A stretch of 64,000 nucleotides of DNA from Marsupella aquatica (GCA_973895155.1 OZ316891.1:17794001-17858000); one strand, 5' to 3'; positions 10,641 to 22,808 are shown, counted from the stretch's first letter. Translations and numbers: made by a program. The notes: generated by a model not told the origin, from the sequence alone.

Positions 10641-13600
10641 AAGAATTACCGTTATGGCTACACACACACCGCATAATTAAGTGTGAACAAACAAGTCTAT
10701 AGTCAATATTTCACAAGAGGGATTTTGAGAAATATACTTAGTGGACCCTCCAAACTAAAATTTTACTCCTGATTGGCTAAAAGATATATTTTCTCTCCAT
10801 GTACTGTCAAAAGTTCTTATAATCCAAGAAAACCATTGTAAACATAGGGTGTTCTGCAATTGTTGGGTGTCTGACCAGGTCGCCAAATGCATTTGACTAT
10901 GAGCGTAGTGTCAAGTGAACCGTTTGCTATATATGTGGGTGCACCACAATACAGAGTGTTGCAGTTAGAATATTTATGCGTCGACAAAAATGTATACACA
11001 TAGTTAGAGGACTAGTGTTTAGGGCAAACTGCAATGTAAGCACATAAAATCAAATTGGATCAATGCATATGTTGAATCAAATAGAACAATAGGAAACATG
11101 CCGCACAAGAAAATGTTAAGAATGAACCTAAACACAGTGAAAAGAAAACAGGTTCTTAACAAGTTTCATGAGGGGTGGCCACACATGAATTTTTACAAAC
11201 TCCCTTGACAGTTTGTATAATATTCACATTGTACTAAAAAAAGCAGTGAGGTTGGGGTACTACGGTGCTTGTGTGTTGCAATGCGGGCCATAAACTCTTT
11301 CCCTTGTAGTCTAGATTTGTAGCAGTGTATTCAACTAACTTGGGAGAGGGAGTTCTAATGCTTGGGTGCGCCGATGCGGCCATAAGTCGGATCCTTCATT
11401 TGTAATTTGAATACAATAGTCACAATGTACTCAACCAAGCTAGGAGGCTGCGGCGCTACAGCACTTGGGTGTTCCATTGCGACCAGGAGCTACGGCACTT
11501 GCGTGATCCATGCTCTACACAGTTCCCTTTTGACATTACTACACAAGACCAACCACAATCAATGTTATCAGGTAGTATAGTCAGCTTAAAGTTTGTGATA
11601 AACCCTGTCTCAAGAACATTGTTGTATGGAGTGGGCCTGGAGGTCCATTGAGAGAAAATCTGAAATCTTTGGGTCCACTAGGAGAGAATCTCCATTATTT
11701 GGTCCGTTTCAGAAGAAGTTTTGTTTGGAGTTCCACTAATTATATATCTTGAGTGATTTTCATTACATTTGAAGTCTGAAACTTTATTTAAAAATTCAAA
11801 ATAGAAAGAGGAGAAGTTTGAGTTGGACATACGCTGTACAATCTTTAGCTATTATAGCCACTCTACTGTAGTTGAATTTTGTGTAATGCAATGAACTATA
11901 AGGAAACTTAATTAAGGGTCAGTTTAGGCACTAAACCTTGAGCAATGACTTTCTGAGACCAACTGTATATTCATGCCATTTAAGAATGAGCACAAAAACC
12001 ATCTTAGATACGATTCTACTAACCATGGATGGATATTGTGAGGGCAGCTTGACTTTCCAGTTGATTTAGAGATGGGAGTTCAGCTATGATGACAGCTATT
12101 AAAAAACTAAACAAAAACAGGAGAAATAATTAGAGTTTCTTGTTTCCATTTATCTTGGAATTGCCGTTGGCTTTTGTCCCTCTCGAACCCATTGGGGGTT
12201 TTCTAGTTGAAGAGGAAGATGCCATAAAGTGTTGTGTTTGGCTCAAAACCTTACTTCCCCCAACATTTAATGATGGGGTGACCCAGGAAAACAGAGGGTG
12301 TGATACTTTTTGATTGTCAAGACTAGTGTAGCCTGTGTGAGTAGGCATAATGGTTGGATGTGAGGTTTGAAGGGGCTTTATGACATCTAGGGAGGCTGAA
12401 TAGTGGACTTCATTTCATATTGTATCATACGTGTTATATTTCAAAAAGTGCAATTTTCACAACATTAGCTTTGAGCTACCTTGAATGATTTGCTGCTACT
12501 TCAAATCAATAGTAGTTGCTGCTGCTTGGTGCTGTCTAATTCACTTGCAATTTTGAGATTACAGAGTTTGTTTTTGTTCAGCTGGTGATAAATTTCATTA
12601 TGATCGACTGTTAGAAATTCCAGCTCCGTGTCCAGTGGGATTCCAGATTTTGTTTTGGTTGGCTGTGGCTAATTTTGTTCTAGTTGACATGTCTCACTCC
12701 TGTGTGTGTATTTATGTACATGCTCAACTCACCTCAATCAGTTTTGGTGAGTTAACAGTTCTCAGGGGAGTTTTCATGGTTACTCCTTAATGGGCTTAAC
12801 TCACCCAACTCTTCTGAGTTTCACCCTGCACAGTTATTCTATTTATAACAATAGTGATCTACAATAATTAAATTTCTAAAAACATGGGAGTTGAAGCTCT
12901 GTATGACAATGGAATGCTTTATAGAGCAGTAGCTTGGGGCCAGGTCAAGTTGGGTGTCCGAAAGGAGTAAACTCCCCTCCCATCTATCTACATTGATTAC
13001 CGTAATTAGTATCACACACAGTATTTACGAACAAAGGTTTCTGAAGGATGTCACCATAATTAATGTGTGTGAGACTATATTAGAAGTGAGAGTAAATACA
13101 TGTTATTCTAAATTAAAGTAAGGGAGATTATTTTTGGTGACCCACAAATAGTGTGTGATGAACACTCAATTAATGTGTGTAACTTATGCATTTTTCCAGC
13201 CAGTAAGATGTATTTGCAATGACATATAAAATCAAAACAATATTTATTAAAATCAGGTTAGGAATACAATCAAAATCACACTATGACAATTGACTAAACT
13301 CCCTACTCATATTACTATAATCCAAGTGTACTCCAATCCATTTCCAGATCCAGAATTGTCATGTCCAGATTCATCATCTTGTGATCCTACATCATTGCCT
13401 TTAAACTCAGAATCTACAGGCGGTTGCTCTTCAAAATCAGTACTACTAATCTGTGGTGAAATTACAGGAACAATGTCAATCTATGTATCTTGATCAGGTA
13501 CATGTCCCATAGAAGGCACAGATGTGCCTTCAAAATGAATTCTGTATTTTAGAATCACATTTTGAAGATCTGGATTCAATTGTTGTTCATGCCACACTCC

Positions 13601-13990
13601 ATTGATATCAAGGGAAAGACCACAACGAATCATAGCCTTCCTTGCATACGTTATCCCAGTGTGTTTGTCTCATTGTTGATTGACCTTCTGTATAGATGCT
13701 GCAGCAAGCTTTAAGAAAAATTGTTTGCCAGGATTCTTCATTGCTTCAGAATTCTGCCCACTGCTTCGACCAGAATTTTGAAATCCATTTTCACTCATGA
13801 TCGTCTTCAACTTGTGCTTCTCCCAGGCATCTGTCCACGCATCCTTCACAACTACATTTTGAAGGCGTTTCTCGACCTATTGAGCGTCGTAAAATTCTTG
13901 TTTTTGAGGGTTGCGCGTCACAAGATTCTACAATGTGGAATAGGAGGTAAAAGGGGTCCGTTATTTGCAGCGTGTAAAGCGACGTTCTAC
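10641..13990. other. AT-rich intergenic DNA, probably decayed repeats
   Basis: No open frame with domain content was found on either strand. One internal set of repeated motifs is listed separately (11250-11520). The general look, AT-rich with short direct repeats, suggests old mobile-element remains. I see no RNA gene. Confidence 0.45.
11250..11520. repeat. Degenerate repeated motif, about four copies
   Basis: A block of the type TACGGTGCTTGTGTGTTGCA followed by ATGCGG(G)CCA recurs in diverged form near 11262, 11358, 11455 and 11488 (for example TACAGCACTTGGGTGTTCCA and TACGGCACTTGCGTGATCCA). Spacing is irregular. No coding frame is preserved through all copies. Confidence 0.5.
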
Positions 13991-15192
13991 TTAAAGTCGT
14001 CTGAGTTGCTTGATCTTGGAGATCACAAACGAATCACAAGGTTGCATCTTATTAGTGGAGCATGGAGGTAAATTGTGTATGGTAGCATTCAATCTCTGCA
14101 GCGTTGTGAAAGAGGCTTCTGTGTAGTCATGGCCCTTGAAATTGTTGACAAAAATCACTCTTGTTTGCCCGCCTTGAAGATTGGTGACTTGGCAGCGCGG
14201 TTCATTCAACCATTGATTCCAGACAGCTCTCGTCACGAAACCATTCTTTGCAGATCTGTACGCAACACCAGAAATTGTATCCTCCACATTCCTAATAGGA
14301 TAAGAGCAACGATCATTCTGGAAAATAATCATAGGAACCTCTATGATAGTCGAGACCCTCTAGTGAGCCATACGATCATGGTCATGCTGTGCCCACCAGA
14401 AACTACATCTGCATACTTGACATTGTCATCACCATGAAATCCCAATGTCTTGCCATTGTCAAAGTTGACAATGAAATGAGTTTTGTCAACATTTTCAACA
14501 AAATCTTCATTCAAGGTCCCTACTTCAAACTCTCTCTTGAGTTGTCCCAAATGGAAAGCGATCTCTTTATCTATGTGCTCTTGCTTCTCTGCACTCACCA
14601 TCAATTTCCCTGTTTGTGCTCAGCCAACAATGTTACACTTCCCCATATTAATCTCTGAATCCAGCAAAGTGTAATCTTTTATGAGATAAGAATCCCTCCT
14701 AACAAAAATGTTGAAGAGAATTGCGAATGAGTTTAGGGTTTAGCAATTCTCTTCAACATTTTGTCAAGCACTTGCTTTGCCAACTGCTGCAAAAGCTTCG
14801 GTGAAAATTTCACTCACTGCCTTTCGTAATTGATTGAACTCGTCCACCATAGACTGGTACAACCACGTAACCCAATCCTCTCTCTTCCTGCCTTGACCTT
14901 CTCTTGCCTTCCGCAACATCTTTCAAATGATTCCATCTTGACGGACATTGATGGATATGTCCATCTCTTTGTTGATTTGCAACCAAATTGCTTGATTCTT
15001 CCACCAATCCGCAGCCTTCTTGAGATTTGCATTCTCACTACCTCGAAATAATGCTGTGAACTCCTTAACAGTCTTTGGACACAGTCCAACTTGGCCATTT
15101 TCTTCTCTGTCTTGCCTCATCCATGAAACTACATTCTTATGATCTTGCATGGTCACGACGTACTGAGTTGCTCTCTTACGCTTTGTCTGCAC
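13991..15192 (-). pseudogene. Broken DDE transposase (pogo/DDE_1-type), at least one frameshift
   Basis: Read on the - strand. The N-terminal part (15192-14923) is a basic stretch opening KRKRATQYV with a TVKEFTALFRG..KKAADWWKNQ region typical of the DNA-binding half. The middle part (14604-14341) has GKLMVSAEKQEHID and VENVDKTHFIVNFDNGKTL, which holds the first catalytic Asp. The last part (14332-13991) has PMIIFQNDRCSYPIRNV, VNNFKGHDYTE and NKMQPCDSFVISKIK. Family knowledge: these order as a DDE-superfamily endonuclease. The second acidic position is Asn here (VNNFKGH instead of the usual VDN..GH). The frame changes between 14341 and 14332, and the N-terminal part is separated from the rest, so the copy is dead. 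Element ends were not identified. Confidence 0.7.
14703..14763. repeat. Perfect 20-bp inverted repeat (hairpin) inside the transposase relic
   Basis: AAAATGTTGAAGAGAATTGC at 14705-14724 is exactly complementary to 14743-14762, with an 18-base spacer containing TTTAGGGTTTA. One more base pair or two can form outside with a bulge. It sits between the DNA-binding and catalytic parts of the broken transposase and interrupts its frame. Confidence 0.85.
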
Positions 15193-15501
15193 AGTTTCTG
15201 TACGTGCAGCTGATCGATCTAGAGAAAGAGCTTGAGTAATGAGTTTTCTAGAACATCTTCGACAAGCACTGCAGGTTGTGATGAAACTCTAGTCTTCCTT
15301 GTATTCCTCATTCTAAGTCGAGATCGAGCAAATGCGGATATTAGGGGCGATGCAGAATGGAAATCCATTGTGGAGAATGCTGCGATTCAGAAACTCGAGA
15401 AAACACAAAGAAATTTGGCGAGAATGTTACGAGATTGGTAAATGAGTTTTGTGAAGTGTTTAGGTCATGGATAGGGCCGGCCAAGGGCTGGGAGCGTTGA
15501 G

Positions 15502-15585
15502 GGGATTGTAGGGCAGAAGTTAAGCAAGAAGTTAGGCAAAGTCGGGATTGTAGGGCAGAAGTTAAGCAAGAAGTTAGGCAAAGTC
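15502..15585. repeat. Tandem duplication, 42-bp unit, two copies
   Basis: GGGATTGTAGGGCAGAAGTT.. at 15502 is repeated exactly at 15544, each unit ending GGCAAAGTC. The perfect identity indicates a recent duplication. It lies in non-coding sequence. Confidence 0.9.
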
Positions 15586-16385
15586 GTGGTTAGGAGTTTG
15601 GCCCTAAGTTCGACCCTGGATTTGTAAAAGTCATCCATCAGTTTTAAAAGAAACATTCCTTGATACTCTCCCACGATAACAAAAATGGTTGTCTTAAGTA
15701 GTGTACTCTAGTGATATTTTTAATTAATGTATAGGAGATTAATAAGGAACTTAATTTTTATATTTTTGTGAGATTTATACTCACACCCTTAATAGTACAC
15801 TTAATAGTGTGAAACTATTTATGAACGGAGAATAAATAAATTACTATACTAATTACGAATAAACAGTGTAGTGATAATAATAAGTTCAAGACGATTGTAA
15901 TGCGCGAAGCAATGATTTTTTCGAGTAGTTTTCAGTCGAAATTGATATGCAGAAAATCTTGTCCGCGTGAAAGAAAGAATGAGAACTCCGGGAAGGGTAG
16001 GGCGATCTGTGTGATGTGGGGCGGGCAGTGCTTGCATCCGTGCGTCTTGGAGACCGGTGAACGAGATTATCGCAAATGCTTGCAATCATGGTAGCCTCGG
16101 GTCTGCAGGAAGAACGCAGTTGAAGGAAGGGTGCGCTGGAGCAGCACTGCAGCCTTGGCAGGAGCAGCTCGTGACTGAGTGAGGAGTGACAAAAAATTGG
16201 AAGACGTGCCGAATTGCCGGTGAAAATCAAGCGAGTCACTGGCTCACGGCCCGGATGTTTGTCTGTCTGTCTGCCTCCGTGTCTGGAAGTCCGTCAGTGC
16301 TGGTCTGGAGCTCGTGAAACGGACCGTTGCTGCATGAGGTGAATCGTTGGACTAAGAAGGATGACTTTAGCTTACAATGAGAGGG
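15586..16385. other. Intergenic DNA without recognisable genes
   Basis: AT-rich to about 15890, then more balanced composition. Overlapping open frames on both strands at 15849-16239 show no domain. I do not support a gene here. Confidence 0.45.
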
Positions 16386-16605
16386 AAAACGGTCCCTGCT
16401 GGTAATCACACATCAAAATGTGGCTGCATTCATTGATTGAAAGGAAAAACCTACGATTATCACGGTATGCATGGGTGTCATACATCATATATGTTATATT
16501 TTGATGTGCAGTTATCGAGACCCTAAAACGATTTGGTATGCACGGGTGTCATACATCATATATGTTATATTTTGATGTGCAGTTATCGAGACCCGAAAAC
16601 GATTT
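16386..16605. mobile_element. MITE-like element 1, with tandemly duplicated right half
   Basis: The left end GTCCCTGCTGGTAATCACAC (from 16392) and the right end (GTGCAGTTATCGAGACCCT, to 16524) are imperfect inverted repeats around CACATCAAAA / TTTTGATGTG. The flanks AAAACG at 16386-16391 and 16525-16530 match, as a target duplication would. The right half (16464-16534) is then repeated at 16535-16605, including the flank, with few differences. No coding capacity. The superfamily is not assigned. Confidence 0.65.
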
Positions 16606-16769
16606 GCAGTAGCAGAGCATGATCGAGCTTGGACTTTAACAAACTCTTCTCCGAGACAAAGGATTAGTACGATTGGGGGCATTAAGTGTCCTCGATCTTG
16701 CGTCTCGTGCTTAATTCTCCTCTCCTCGGTGTCCTCCGTGCCGATGTACGCGTCAGTACCGATAATGGC

Positions 16770-16915
16770 ATGCCTTCCCCTGCTGGTAATCACACATCAA
16801 AATGTGGCTGCATTCATTGATTGAAAGGAAAAAATTAGTATTATCACTGTATGCAAGGGTGTCGCATATAATATATGTCATATTTTGATGTGCAGTTACT
16901 GAGACCCCATGCCTT
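16770..16915. mobile_element. MITE-like element 2, same family
   Basis: This has the same left end (CCCTGCTGGTAATCACACAT from 16778) and the same interior CATTCATTGATTGAAAGGAAAAA region as element 1. The right end TTTTGATGTGCAGTTACTGAGACCCC runs to 16908 (split here as TTTTGATGTG and CAGTTACTGAGACCCC). It is flanked by ATGCCTT at 16770-16776 and 16909-16915, a probable 7-bp target-site duplication. It is about 130 bp long and non-coding. Confidence 0.7.
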
Positions 16916-19590
16916 CGGATGGTTTTCTTTGCACGAATCAGTGAATCAGTCTAGCTATTCCCACTAGTGCTCCTTCACTAACACCGGCTGCCGCCCCCCC
17001 CCCCTCTCCAACTTGAGTTGACGATGGAATACATTATAAGCTGTACCATAATTTGCTCCTCATTTCAAACGAAACAAATCCAGCAGAGGCAACCACTACA
17101 GTACATAATTACTGTACCAGTGGTTCAGATGATCACATGGTTTCAGGTTCACATGGTTTCGGGTGCTGGGTACATCATTCTGTCTACCTTGAATTATTAA
17201 TAGAACCAATGATCCTAACAAGCGGCGTGCTAGGTATTTACATTGGAGTACAGTATGACTGTTGGACTCCCAATGTCAATTTCGTGCAAGGACAGACACG
17301 ATAGGAGCCAGTTTAGTGAACGTCTCTCCAATTCGGTACCCTGTTTTTTTGTTTTTTTGGGCCTCAGGGGCATCTCAATTCATTTCAGGGTTCAATAATG
17401 GCGAGGGCTTCCCAGTTTCGACTTCCAAGTGAATGCACGAAGAACCAAAGAACTACGACACGGAACCGAAGTACTAGGAGTCCACATGACTGTCAGGGGG
17501 CCATTTCTCCAGCCGAATTGTGTCACCGACATAACCTTTCCCGTCCCGTCGCAGGGCAGTATAGGATTTCTATCCACATTGTAGTAGAATATGCAACTTG
17601 ACCAAATGCAACTCTTGCCATACCACACAAGGAATGTAGCCGTTGGCTTGGGAGTTGGGACCCAGAGCTAGAAGCAAGGCAAGACTCGTTCACTTACAGT
17701 ACCAGTAGCAGATGGCTTGTCGTGGACGGTCATGGATAGTAACTTCGTTCACTCGAGCTCAGCTCCAAGACCCACTGAGTTGACAGAAGTCCAGTCCACA
17801 AGTATCCAATCCAGTTAGAACAGACACGAGCGTCCAAAACGGATGTAGTTACCCATCAAGTCAAAGCTCGCTACAGAACTTGCGAAATTGGGACGACAGC
17901 CGGTACTGTCAGATGAGGAGGTGCCATTGTGGGGCCGACAAGGTTGCCGCAGTCACGCTGTGAGTCGTCTGTCACGGGAGTGTCAGGTCATTTAAAAGAC
18001 GACTGTCCTGCAAAAGGACTAGAGGAGGTGACGGTTTACTGTACAAAATACGTACAAGCAAGCACCTTCAATCCTGCGCTCAAATCCTCGTTCCCTCCCT
18101 CGCTCCCTCTACTCTCAACTATATGAAGTATGAACCCCCGTACCCCCTCTTTGATAAACGGCGACACCTCACATGTTTTGTTACTGGAGATGATGGGGCA
18201 AACCAACGCACACTTTTGCTGGTTTACTGTAATTAGATCCGGCTGACAGAATTCCACCTCAGCCCATGCATCTCGACCCCGATCTCGACGAGTGAGAGCG
18301 TGCGACGAATGTGAAATGAAGGCTGGCTTTGAGCAAAATCATGAGCAGTAGCTGTGGTTTTCGCCAGTTCCGGTGAATCCTCCTCAGCACCTCAACAATC
18401 CCAAATGAGGCGAAACAGTTTGCATCTGGATCTGGTGCCGTTGGTCTGGCGGCTGAATGGATACAGTATAATTAATTATCGTCTCATGTCCTGTCGAGAA
18501 GACAGCCCAATTTCCTGTAGTCTAGACGTCTACTCGTCTAGTCCAGTCTAGTCCAGTCAGCAGGGACAGGTGCGCGCGGCGCTCGAGATGGTCTTCGTCG
18601 ATTATGGTCGCCACAGTCAGAGCATCATCATATACATCTCATTCGCAGGCGAGGATATCAGGATATGGGACCCAAGGACAGACGATAAATATAGAGTGCC
18701 GCCATTTGTCGCTGGTCCATGACTGTTCTCCATCATATTGTGCACTGTACTGTTTGAATCAAGACTCCACGATAATCTTCAGCACGATAAACTCGCATTC
18801 GGAGGAGAAAACCTTTTCTCTGAGCTGCTCAACTCAGTTGAGCCTGCGGCCTCCGATCAACCGTTAAAACCGTTGAAAGCAAAGTGGCGGACGGGCGAGT
18901 ATAGTCGTATAGACGCCACTGCTGCCGTAGAAACTCAATGAATCGATATATGACATATATCAGGGTACGGTTCAGCAACGTCAATCGAAACCATTGCTGC
19001 CTCCCGCGCCATTCCTAGCCTGCAAACATAATTGGCTCAGTGTTTCCTGTAGTTTGCAGTGTGATTGCTAGCTAGTCGTAGAAGCTTTTGAATCGATCGC
19101 ATTCTGCCATTGTAGAAGATAGCGATTCACTTGACAGCGGTAAAAGTTGCCGACTTGTCTGAGGTCTCCCATTGTTAATGTTTGCGAATTACAATCTGTG
19201 GATCAAGTACTTGAGGAAGTGATCGGACAAAACGGCCCAATTTTCATCTCGCCATGTGACCGTTGTCGAGGGAGAGAGAGGAGAGACTCAGCTTCTTTCA
19301 AAGTGAGTCTCACAGCGTTTCAGTTCAGTGTAGGCGAACTGCACTGCCTAGTTCTCTTCTGGCCTTCTGCAGGGCTATATATAGCAAGCTAAACCTAACG
19401 GGTAGCAGAGCTGAGCTGGGAATTGAGCGGGCGTTTTCGAAAGGGCATCGAAGTTCAGTCCAGTCGGTCCAATGTGACCGATAGACTGTATGTCTAAAAG
19501 ACATGGCAGGCTCAACAGATTCAATTGGCATGTCGTCGTGCAGACTGCTTCACCTGTTACCAGCCGATCAAGCTTCCTACCCGGACTTCT
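16916..19590. other. Intergenic DNA without recognisable genes
   Basis: An 11-base C run lies at 16994-17004 and a CTAGTC-type short repeat near 18520-18560. Open frames are short and unconvincing on both strands. I see nothing else that I can name. Confidence 0.45.
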
Positions 19591-19592
19591 CC

Positions 19593-19830
19593 GGATTTTC
19601 ATCTAGCAGGTGAATGGTATTGGAAGGCTGAAGTTTTTATGGACTCGATGTGACAACAAATCCCATTGAGTTGGAATCACTCCGATCATGATCATTTACA
19701 GTATGTAAACAGGACTTCAGGATTTTCATCTAGTAGGTGAAAGGTATCGGGTGGCTGAAGTCTTTATGGAGTCGATGTGACAAGCAAATACCACTGAGTT
19801 GGAATTACTTCTGTCATATACAGCATGTAA
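19593..19830. repeat. Tandem duplication, about 127-bp unit, two copies
   Basis: GGATTTTCATCTAGCAGGTG.. at 19593 recurs at 19720 (GGATTTTCATCTAGTAGGTG). Both are followed by GGCTGAAGT(T/C)TTTATGGA(C/G)TCGATGTGACAA and GAGTTGGAAT(C/T)AC. The copies are diverged by small changes and a few indels. Non-coding. Confidence 0.85.
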
Positions 19831-19849
19831 CGTAGATCATGCTAGAAAG

Positions 19850-20765
19850 GAGCAAAAATCAATTCCATCCGACCTATTAGATGAAATACTAAAACATCTT
19901 GTTGTGTGTCCCTTTAGAGATATACACTATTGACTATACCAATGCAAATGCGTAGAAACGCTATTCACAGTGCAGAGTTCAGTCAGAATGTGCAAAGACA
20001 GAAGGAATCATGTGGAATGCAAGAGATCGACGGAAGATTTGCAAGACTCACAAATGCGGGCACTACAAAAGCAGCTACGGCTGGAATGAAAAGCTTAGAA
20101 ATTGGATGAGTAACTCTACATGTTTATCTAGACATACAATTGAAATGTTAAATTACCACAATTTAAAATAACAATGACCTTCAAACTTGGCACCGTATAA
20201 CATTTCAGAACTAGACGACTGTCGGTTTAAACCACAACTAAGTGATATACTCCGGGTGACCCGGAGCTGGCATACCACCACTGGTCATTGAAACCGACAT
20301 TCGGAAGGATCCAAGAAACAGTTACTTCCAATTTGAAATATCACACCGCAAGGGCTTCAAAGAGCAATCGCGCAGGTCAAGAATTAGCGCATCACCTCTC
20401 AATATTGACTCGCTGTAAAGAGATTGCGAGCAAAAATAACGAAATAGAGCAGCGGAGCGTGGACAACGGAAAGCAAGAGGGATCTAGTGAAGTTCATTGG
20501 TCAGGCTCTTCAAATTAAAGTCGTCCCTTTACAGCCGAAGAAGTAGTCAATTTTCTCATTTGAAAGCTTGCATTGTTAGTGTGTTTAATTGCTTTAGGGC
20601 ACGACTCTATGTAGGCGTTCCCTCCTCATGCAACGCTATCAGCCTCCTGAATGATGACTGCTAGCATGACTGGTGGGTGAAAGGACCGTGAGGGTTAACA
20701 GGCATCGATGTAGTATCAGATTGCCATGACAGACAACACGCACGGAACTTAATATCAGGCTTCTC
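19850..20765. other. Intergenic DNA without recognisable genes
   Basis: A 76-codon open frame at 20288-20518 has no recognisable motif. Nothing else is supported. Confidence 0.4.
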
Positions 20766-20769
20766 ACAG

Positions 20770-21290
20770 TAAAGAATGGATGATTTCAAGACTATCCCCT
20801 GATGGAGTGCGATGTGCTGCTTTTGATTTCAAGGTTTCTTAAATAGTTGGTTTTTGGCAGTAACACGTGGAGGGTCTGGGAAGAATCACGAAGGAAGAAC
20901 TCTTTATGAATGAATACCAGACAACTCCCTGATCGAAAGTGACCAGCTGCTTTTGATTTTGTGTATACAAAGTGGTTTGATGGTTTACTACATGAGGGAG
21001 AGGTTTGGGCCAGAGGCCTGAAGCACGAGGACTGTATGCATGAGAAACAGACCATCCCCTGATGGATTGTGACGTGCTGCTTTTGATTTCAAGGAGCTCC
21101 CACAAATGATTTGATGGCCTCTAGAGCAAGGTTCTGGCACTCATGAATCAAGCTCCTTACACATGATTTTCAGTCCATCCCCGATAGGCTGTGCCCTGCT
21201 GCTTTTGATTTCAAGGAGCTGCTTTTAAAAAATTGGATTGATGGCCTATACACGAGGAGATTCCGGGCGGTCATGAAGTAAGAGCACTGG
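20770..21290. repeat. Four-copy imperfect tandem array, unit about 120-130 bp
   Basis: The core CCCTGATGGA(G/T)TG(C/T)GA..TGCTGCTTTTGATTTCAAGG occurs near 20795, 20925, 21054 and 21177. A second conserved block (GATTTGATGGCCT / TTGGATTGATGGCCTA) follows the later cores. Copies are diverged. The array lies downstream (3' side) of the - strand TH1 gene. Open - strand frames cross it and repeat LEIKSST(S)QSIRG-like residues, but I cannot show that they are translated. Confidence 0.8.
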
Positions 21291-22808
21291 CCATTCACAA
21301 AATTTACACAAGGGGCGCTTACCTTAGTTACTGCACCTTTATTGAAGGTGCAAAGTGATTTATTTCTTGCTAGTCAAGCTCACAAGTTAGGATCATTGAA
21401 CATCACTTGTTATCTTCTCCATGAAGCTTTCTTGCCATCTGATTCTGAGATCAGATCTATCTGTCCCCTGCACTTCAGTCCTGAATCTAACGCCAGAATG
21501 ATTGTAGTGGCTCAGTTCAAATCTCAGAGGAGGCTGTCGATAACGTCTGATCCGCATCTGCTCTCAATGTAATCATTAGAACGACTTTGCTCTCTGTTCT
21601 TGTTTCTTGAATACTGAAAGAGTCGAGTTGAGTATCATTCGGTTGACGAGCATACTTTGGTAGCTCTGATGTCTCTTCAAATACTGTCGCCTTCAAGTCT
21701 TTGCCTTGCATGTGAAGGCTTTCTGCAGCTCGATTTGGAAACTCTGATTTTGAACGTCTACGATTGTTTTAAAGTCCAGATTTTGGTGGGAGAAGGAACA
21801 AACTCCACTCACGCCTTCAATTACATCTTTGAAGTGAAACAACATAAGTGTTTTCCATTCGACAAAGCAAGACGGGTAAAAGTGCTATCCATGGATGCCA
21901 TACTCCAGTCTTCACAAGATTCCTTTTTCTCTTCAATATTGGAGAAGGTACCTGCAGACTACCGAACGTCAATCGCGTCTCCATAACATCAATGCTAAAC
22001 AAACTCGGCCCAAAAGTCTCCCATAAGCGAGAATCTTGTATGGGTAGTGAATGCACTTTGAACTCCATCGCCAGCATAATCAGGAACTTTAGAACTTGTA
22101 ACTAATAAGCCAAGATCAGTGAGCCACATCTGGATCGCCCAGGCGACTGCCCAGCATAAGTGCTTGGACTGCCACATTAGCACACCAACTCGGCATTGTA
22201 AGATAAGAGAACCTAAGAATCTTCAGGTAGTAAATTCTCTGTACATCCAAGACCACCTTATCACTATTGGTCCTCAAGGACAGGCCAGTACGGAAGCAAC
22301 ATATTCCACTCTGGCTTAGGTTCAAAGGTTAAGTCCCAGAGCATATTTGACATCATTGATTTCCTTTAAAAGTCATTGGATTTTAGACCAAGGAAACATC
22401 ATGACGACACAGGCTCGTCTTCTCAAGTCATGTTTTGTGATCAGTCTTGATGAATTCAAGAAATTGACCCATTTTTCCAGCTCTCCCACTGCCTGAATTT
22501 ATCAAGGATTTAAGTCTTTCCATTTTTCCCTACGAGAGCATCAATGTGACCTTGATAAGTGAGTGTCAACAAAAACGTGAACGTGTACAGCATCATTGGT
22601 TTATATTTTAATAGTCGACAAAGACTGTCTTCACTCCACCTGCTCAATCGTGCCACAAAGTTTGATGTTTAGCCAAAGCTTTTCCTCTCAAATTGATGAG
22701 ATACCATTGATGAGATTCTATAACCGACATTCTAGACACTTCAGTGAGATAGGATTAGAAAATACCAGATCCAGACACCAAAGGACTCACCTTCTACTTG
22801 TTCGGTTA
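21291..22808. other. 3' flank of the TH1 gene; possible further exons
   Basis: This lies just after the read-through stop of the - strand TH1 gene. One - strand open stretch (ATG-bounded part 21711-21517; KDLKATVFEETSELPKYARQ...) is hydrophilic and coding-like, and could be a last exon if the TH1 transcript is spliced at 23023. Otherwise no gene is supported. Confidence 0.3.

Noticed and set aside
13721-14437. Two + frames of 116 and 120 codons
   Set aside because: They overlap the DDE transposase reading on the - strand, which has recognisable motifs; these are its shadows.
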